Source: Centropus unirufus (taxonomy: Eukaryota; Chordata; Aves; Cuculiformes; Centropidae). From it: a stretch of DNA of 64,000 nucleotides. Made by a program: the position numbers and the translations under genes. Shown here in pieces: positions 60,970 to 64,000 of this stretch. The stretch's first letter is position 1; each line of letters starts with the position of its first letter. The stretch lies in the NCBI GenBank assembly GCA_013397695.1, contig VYZI01000068.1:2118559-2182558 (forward strand), in the 5' to 3' direction. The notes beneath the pieces are model-generated. The model worked only from the letters and a program-made list of their open reading frames with translations. It made no database searches and was not told where the DNA came from.

Positions 60970-63900
60970 CCATCACCTGGGGCACGTCAGCAAGGGATGC
61001 ACAGCGTACCACTTAGGAAGAGTTTTGCTTCTTTATTATAATGAGAGGAGTATTATGTAATATGGCCTTTATTAGCATCATCACAGCTGTGGAGGGATCA
61101 GAAATTATGACATTTTCATCACAGCTACATCCACACATCCTCAAGAAAAACTGTAATGCATGAGAGTCAAGAGCAGCTTTTCCAAACCCCTACAGATTTT
61201 TGATTTGGAGACAATAAAGATGGAGCGGGGACACCTGTAGCACCTCAAACCAGCCCCAAACTATGCTGGGCTTTTTGTCCATCGATGGTTTTTGTTCTTA
61301 CAGAGGCAACATTTCTATGTAGCCACTTAAGAAAATCTCCTAGCAGCATTATGCCACAAAAGTAGCAGAGAGTAGCAAGGGTGTCCTGCTGAGTGAGGCA
61401 GCCAACCTCCCTGCCTGCCCAGACAGAGCTTTGGAAAGACCTGATATAGTCATTATTCACATGATCTGCAATGCTCATTGTGAGTACAATATAGCAAGCG
61501 TTACTCTGTACTGACTCTGCAATAAACTGAGTATTGTAATAACTCCTCTCGGGCAAGTGCTTCTGTCTCTCTCAGGGACAGTGTCACTATTAAAGGTACA
61601 CCTGCAGGTTTAGTCCCTCTAGTTGCTCTTCTTAGGCTGCCGGTCTGTTCTGAAGTCCACTTCCTTCCTTGCTACGTTACCTCTTATCACTGGCGAAGGA
61701 AAAATGGCTCAAACATCTGCAAACAAACATTGTAAGACAGTCCTTGCCCTGAAGAAAATGTAATATTTTTCGGATACAGACAAATGAATTGTTCATTGGA
61801 TTTAGATTTCTTTACCACCCCTGTCCCCGCACTGGTGCATTGCCAGAGCCATGGGAGCTGAGCAAACCACAGTTTGACCTGTGGAATAGGAGAGGAGATT
61901 GATGTGGTCCCAGTCTTGCAGCACGGATTGATTTTCCCATCTGAAGCGTGGTCCATGGGAAATGTATGACCGGTGAAGGAAGCAAGATCCCCAGGTTTTT
62001 CTCTATGACCTTCACTCTGTGTTTTGTTGGGCCTCTGATACTTATGATTGCAATGTATAATATCCTGGTTGTAACAGCAAGGGTGGAATTGTCCTATTCC
62101 CTCCTTCCCATTCAGCTTATTAAGGTGATCTCATCTATGATGGGAGCTGCAGAGCCAAACTTTTTCAGCCACGGTGAGCCCAGAACTTGGGCCCCTATCT
62201 CCTGATCCTTTGTACCCTGTCAGGGAAAAAAGGTGTGGCATCAACTGTGGAATCAGCAGAAGAAATCTCTGTTGGGGTGCCCTAAGGGCTGGAGGCTTGA
62301 GAAGTGCTGCTTGGGACTTAGCAAGGACACCCTGGCCTCTTCCACATTCAGGAGGTCAGGATCTGTCCCTGATTGTGAAATTGCGTCTGTTTTAATATTC
62401 TCACCATAATGAGCCACCTCTATTTGCAAAGTGTTTTCTGAAAACAAGGCCAGGCAGACCTGTTCATATGAGCTTCCCAAAACAAAAGGCATCTCTAAAT
62501 AAGTTCGGCTCAGTGAGGAACTGAGAGGAAACCATGGGTGAAACGCATTATTTTAAACTTCCCCTCTAGAGAAAGGTAGTGGCAGAGAAAAATAAAATAA
62601 ACCTCCTGTAAACTTGCAGTTCAAATCCTTTTTAAGATGGCTGCATTCACTTTCAAGCAAGTTTTATAAGAACAGCAAATAAACTCAAAATATTTCATGG
62701 CAACCATCCAAGATGCTTGGAGTTTTTGACGTGCTTTCACATGTACTTCTCGGCTGCTGTAAACAGCAGGTTAGTGTCAACATGAGTTTCCCCTGTCTGT
62801 TGCCCTTCTGAGCCCCCAGGAGGCAAAGGTACTTCGTATCAGCCTTCCCAAAGGTCACATTTGCTCCTGCTCACACGTTCTGCAAACACAGAGCTCAGCT
62901 TCAGATCAGTCAAGGCAGGGACAATGGTAAATGTCCATGTTCTGAAACACCAGATGAGCTGTTATTATTCTGTTACTATATTGAGATTTACTCTCGGTAT
63001 GTCCTGACTAATCAATTCACTTAATAACCCTTTTCTGCCTTCAGCTACTGTGATTTTTAAATCATGTCTCCCATTTCGATTTCCTGTGTACTTGCAAGAA
63101 AATAAAATGCGATGTTATTTACAGTAAGGTTTGAAGCTTAATCCTGTAATTCATGTGCTCGTGTAAAATGCTTTTTCAAGCTTTTTATCCTTTGTGACTT
63201 TGCCTTTTAACAATTCTCTGCTGCTGTCTGCACAAGGGCTGTGCCTTCACTGGGGCCACTGCTTGTCCAGGCTCCGAGGCTCAACCTTTCAAATGGGGCA
63301 TAGAAAAACAAGAAGGGGTGCAAATGGTTCCACCTGCAACCCACAGGTGCAGGTAAGAGCAACTGAAATTTTAGGCACGCATAAGGTGAGGCCAGCATTT
63401 GAGAGAACAGGTCCCACTCCTCAGAGTAGCTGTTACATTTACATATTCTGACAGGCTTCTGGCAGTAGGCAGCTGAAAGTGATGAGCTGTCTCAACAGAT
63501 TAAAATTGAATTCTATTGAAGAAAACAACATACAAAAATTATGTTTCTGTATAATCTGTGTGATTAAATGTTACTTGTTTCAAAGCTAATGTTTCTGTCA
63601 CTTTCAATTACAGCTTTTGGAAGCTTTATTCTGCATCATTTAATCTCTTTAAATAACTCTCTTGTTCAGCTTTCATATAGGGACTGGCACACGTAGTATG
63701 AATATTGCACTCCTACTAACTCCTACAATGACATTGTGGAATCACGTTCTTTATATCTGCTCTTCCTTAATGCCTGGAAATTGGAAAAAGAAAATGAACA
63801 AAATCAAATGGAGTCACAAGTTTTTTACTGGTCAAATTATATTGAGGAGGCTCAGGTCACTTTCCTGTGATGAGCAGATGAAAATGTAATAGTTCCTAAA

Positions 63901-64000
63901 CTTTGACAGACATTTATTGTTAGAGAAAGGTATTTGAAACTTCCTCATATTTTTGGATTTTCTGTTCTAAAAGCTGAAGGGTTAAACCAATTTGCCATTT
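60970..64000. other. Unique non-coding DNA
   Basis: No gene is supported. The plus-strand frame around 61948-62205 encodes a hydrophobic stretch (61996-62088) with a receptor-helix-like pattern, discussed as a finding; it has no good splice acceptor and its apparent first codon is GTG. Bases 62630-62760 and 63030-63190 are AT-rich, low-CpG and may be conserved non-coding DNA. Confidence 0.45.

Noticed and set aside
62610..62632. MIR or tRNA-derived SINE box B-like gttcaaatcc
   Set aside because: No box A, no further SINE homology and no tail nearby; a ten-base match is expected by chance.
1..64000. Bacterial features: operons, ribosome binding sites, terminators, CRISPR
   Set aside because: CR1 LINE content, composition and absence of dense coding show vertebrate DNA; such features do not apply.

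Overview
The window looks like non-coding DNA from a bird. It is AT-rich and poor in CpG outside a few patches, and almost every recognisable interspersed repeat is a CR1 LINE fragment. Several copies end in the avian-style ATTCTATG-like 3' tail. I see no SINE swarm, no clear LTR pair, no DNA transposon and no operon structure. A turtle or crocodilian cannot be excluded outright, because both carry CR1, but the low repeat density and tail type favour a bird.

I could not support any host protein-coding gene, tRNA, rRNA, CRISPR array or bacterial feature. The many short open frames are what stop-poor AT-rich DNA gives by chance, and many begin only at GTG or TTG. The longest good frames are remnants of CR1 ORF2 (34481-35053; broken pieces at 9340-10025 and 38403-38955). 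The whole window is best read as intergenic or deep-intronic sequence.

Layout. 1-5148 is unique AT-rich DNA. A CR1 3' end lies at 5149-5498, and an internally deleted CR1 reverse-transcriptase fragment at 9340-10025. A 48-bp sequence at 14336 recurs at 16215. An old CR1/L3-like remnant is on the minus strand at 17090-17255. A perfect 14-bp-arm hairpin is at 23136-23172. From 23 to 34 kb the DNA is unique, with one unexplained 164-codon frame at 33376. CR1 copies follow at 34481-35034 and 38403-38955, then a 219-bp AACAT pentanucleotide array at 39547-39765 that contains the only ambiguous base. From 40.7 to 44.6 kb GC and CpG rise (CpG-rich core 42241-42510), and this stretch also holds a second ancient CR1 relic. 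Three CR1 pieces in opposite orientations crowd 48270-50454. The rest to 64000 is unique, apart from a GAAG-type microsatellite (55763-55810), a GC-elevated unassigned block (58377-59110) and a 35-bp partial tandem duplication (60915-60969).

The genes do not work together in any way I can see, because none are evident. The most promising leads are possible regulatory sequence (the CpG-rich core; an octamer plus RUNX-like pair at 44712-44731; conserved-looking AT-rich blocks near 6.8, 32.7 and 58.0 kb) and a few unexplained local duplications. No previously undescribed biological system is evident.
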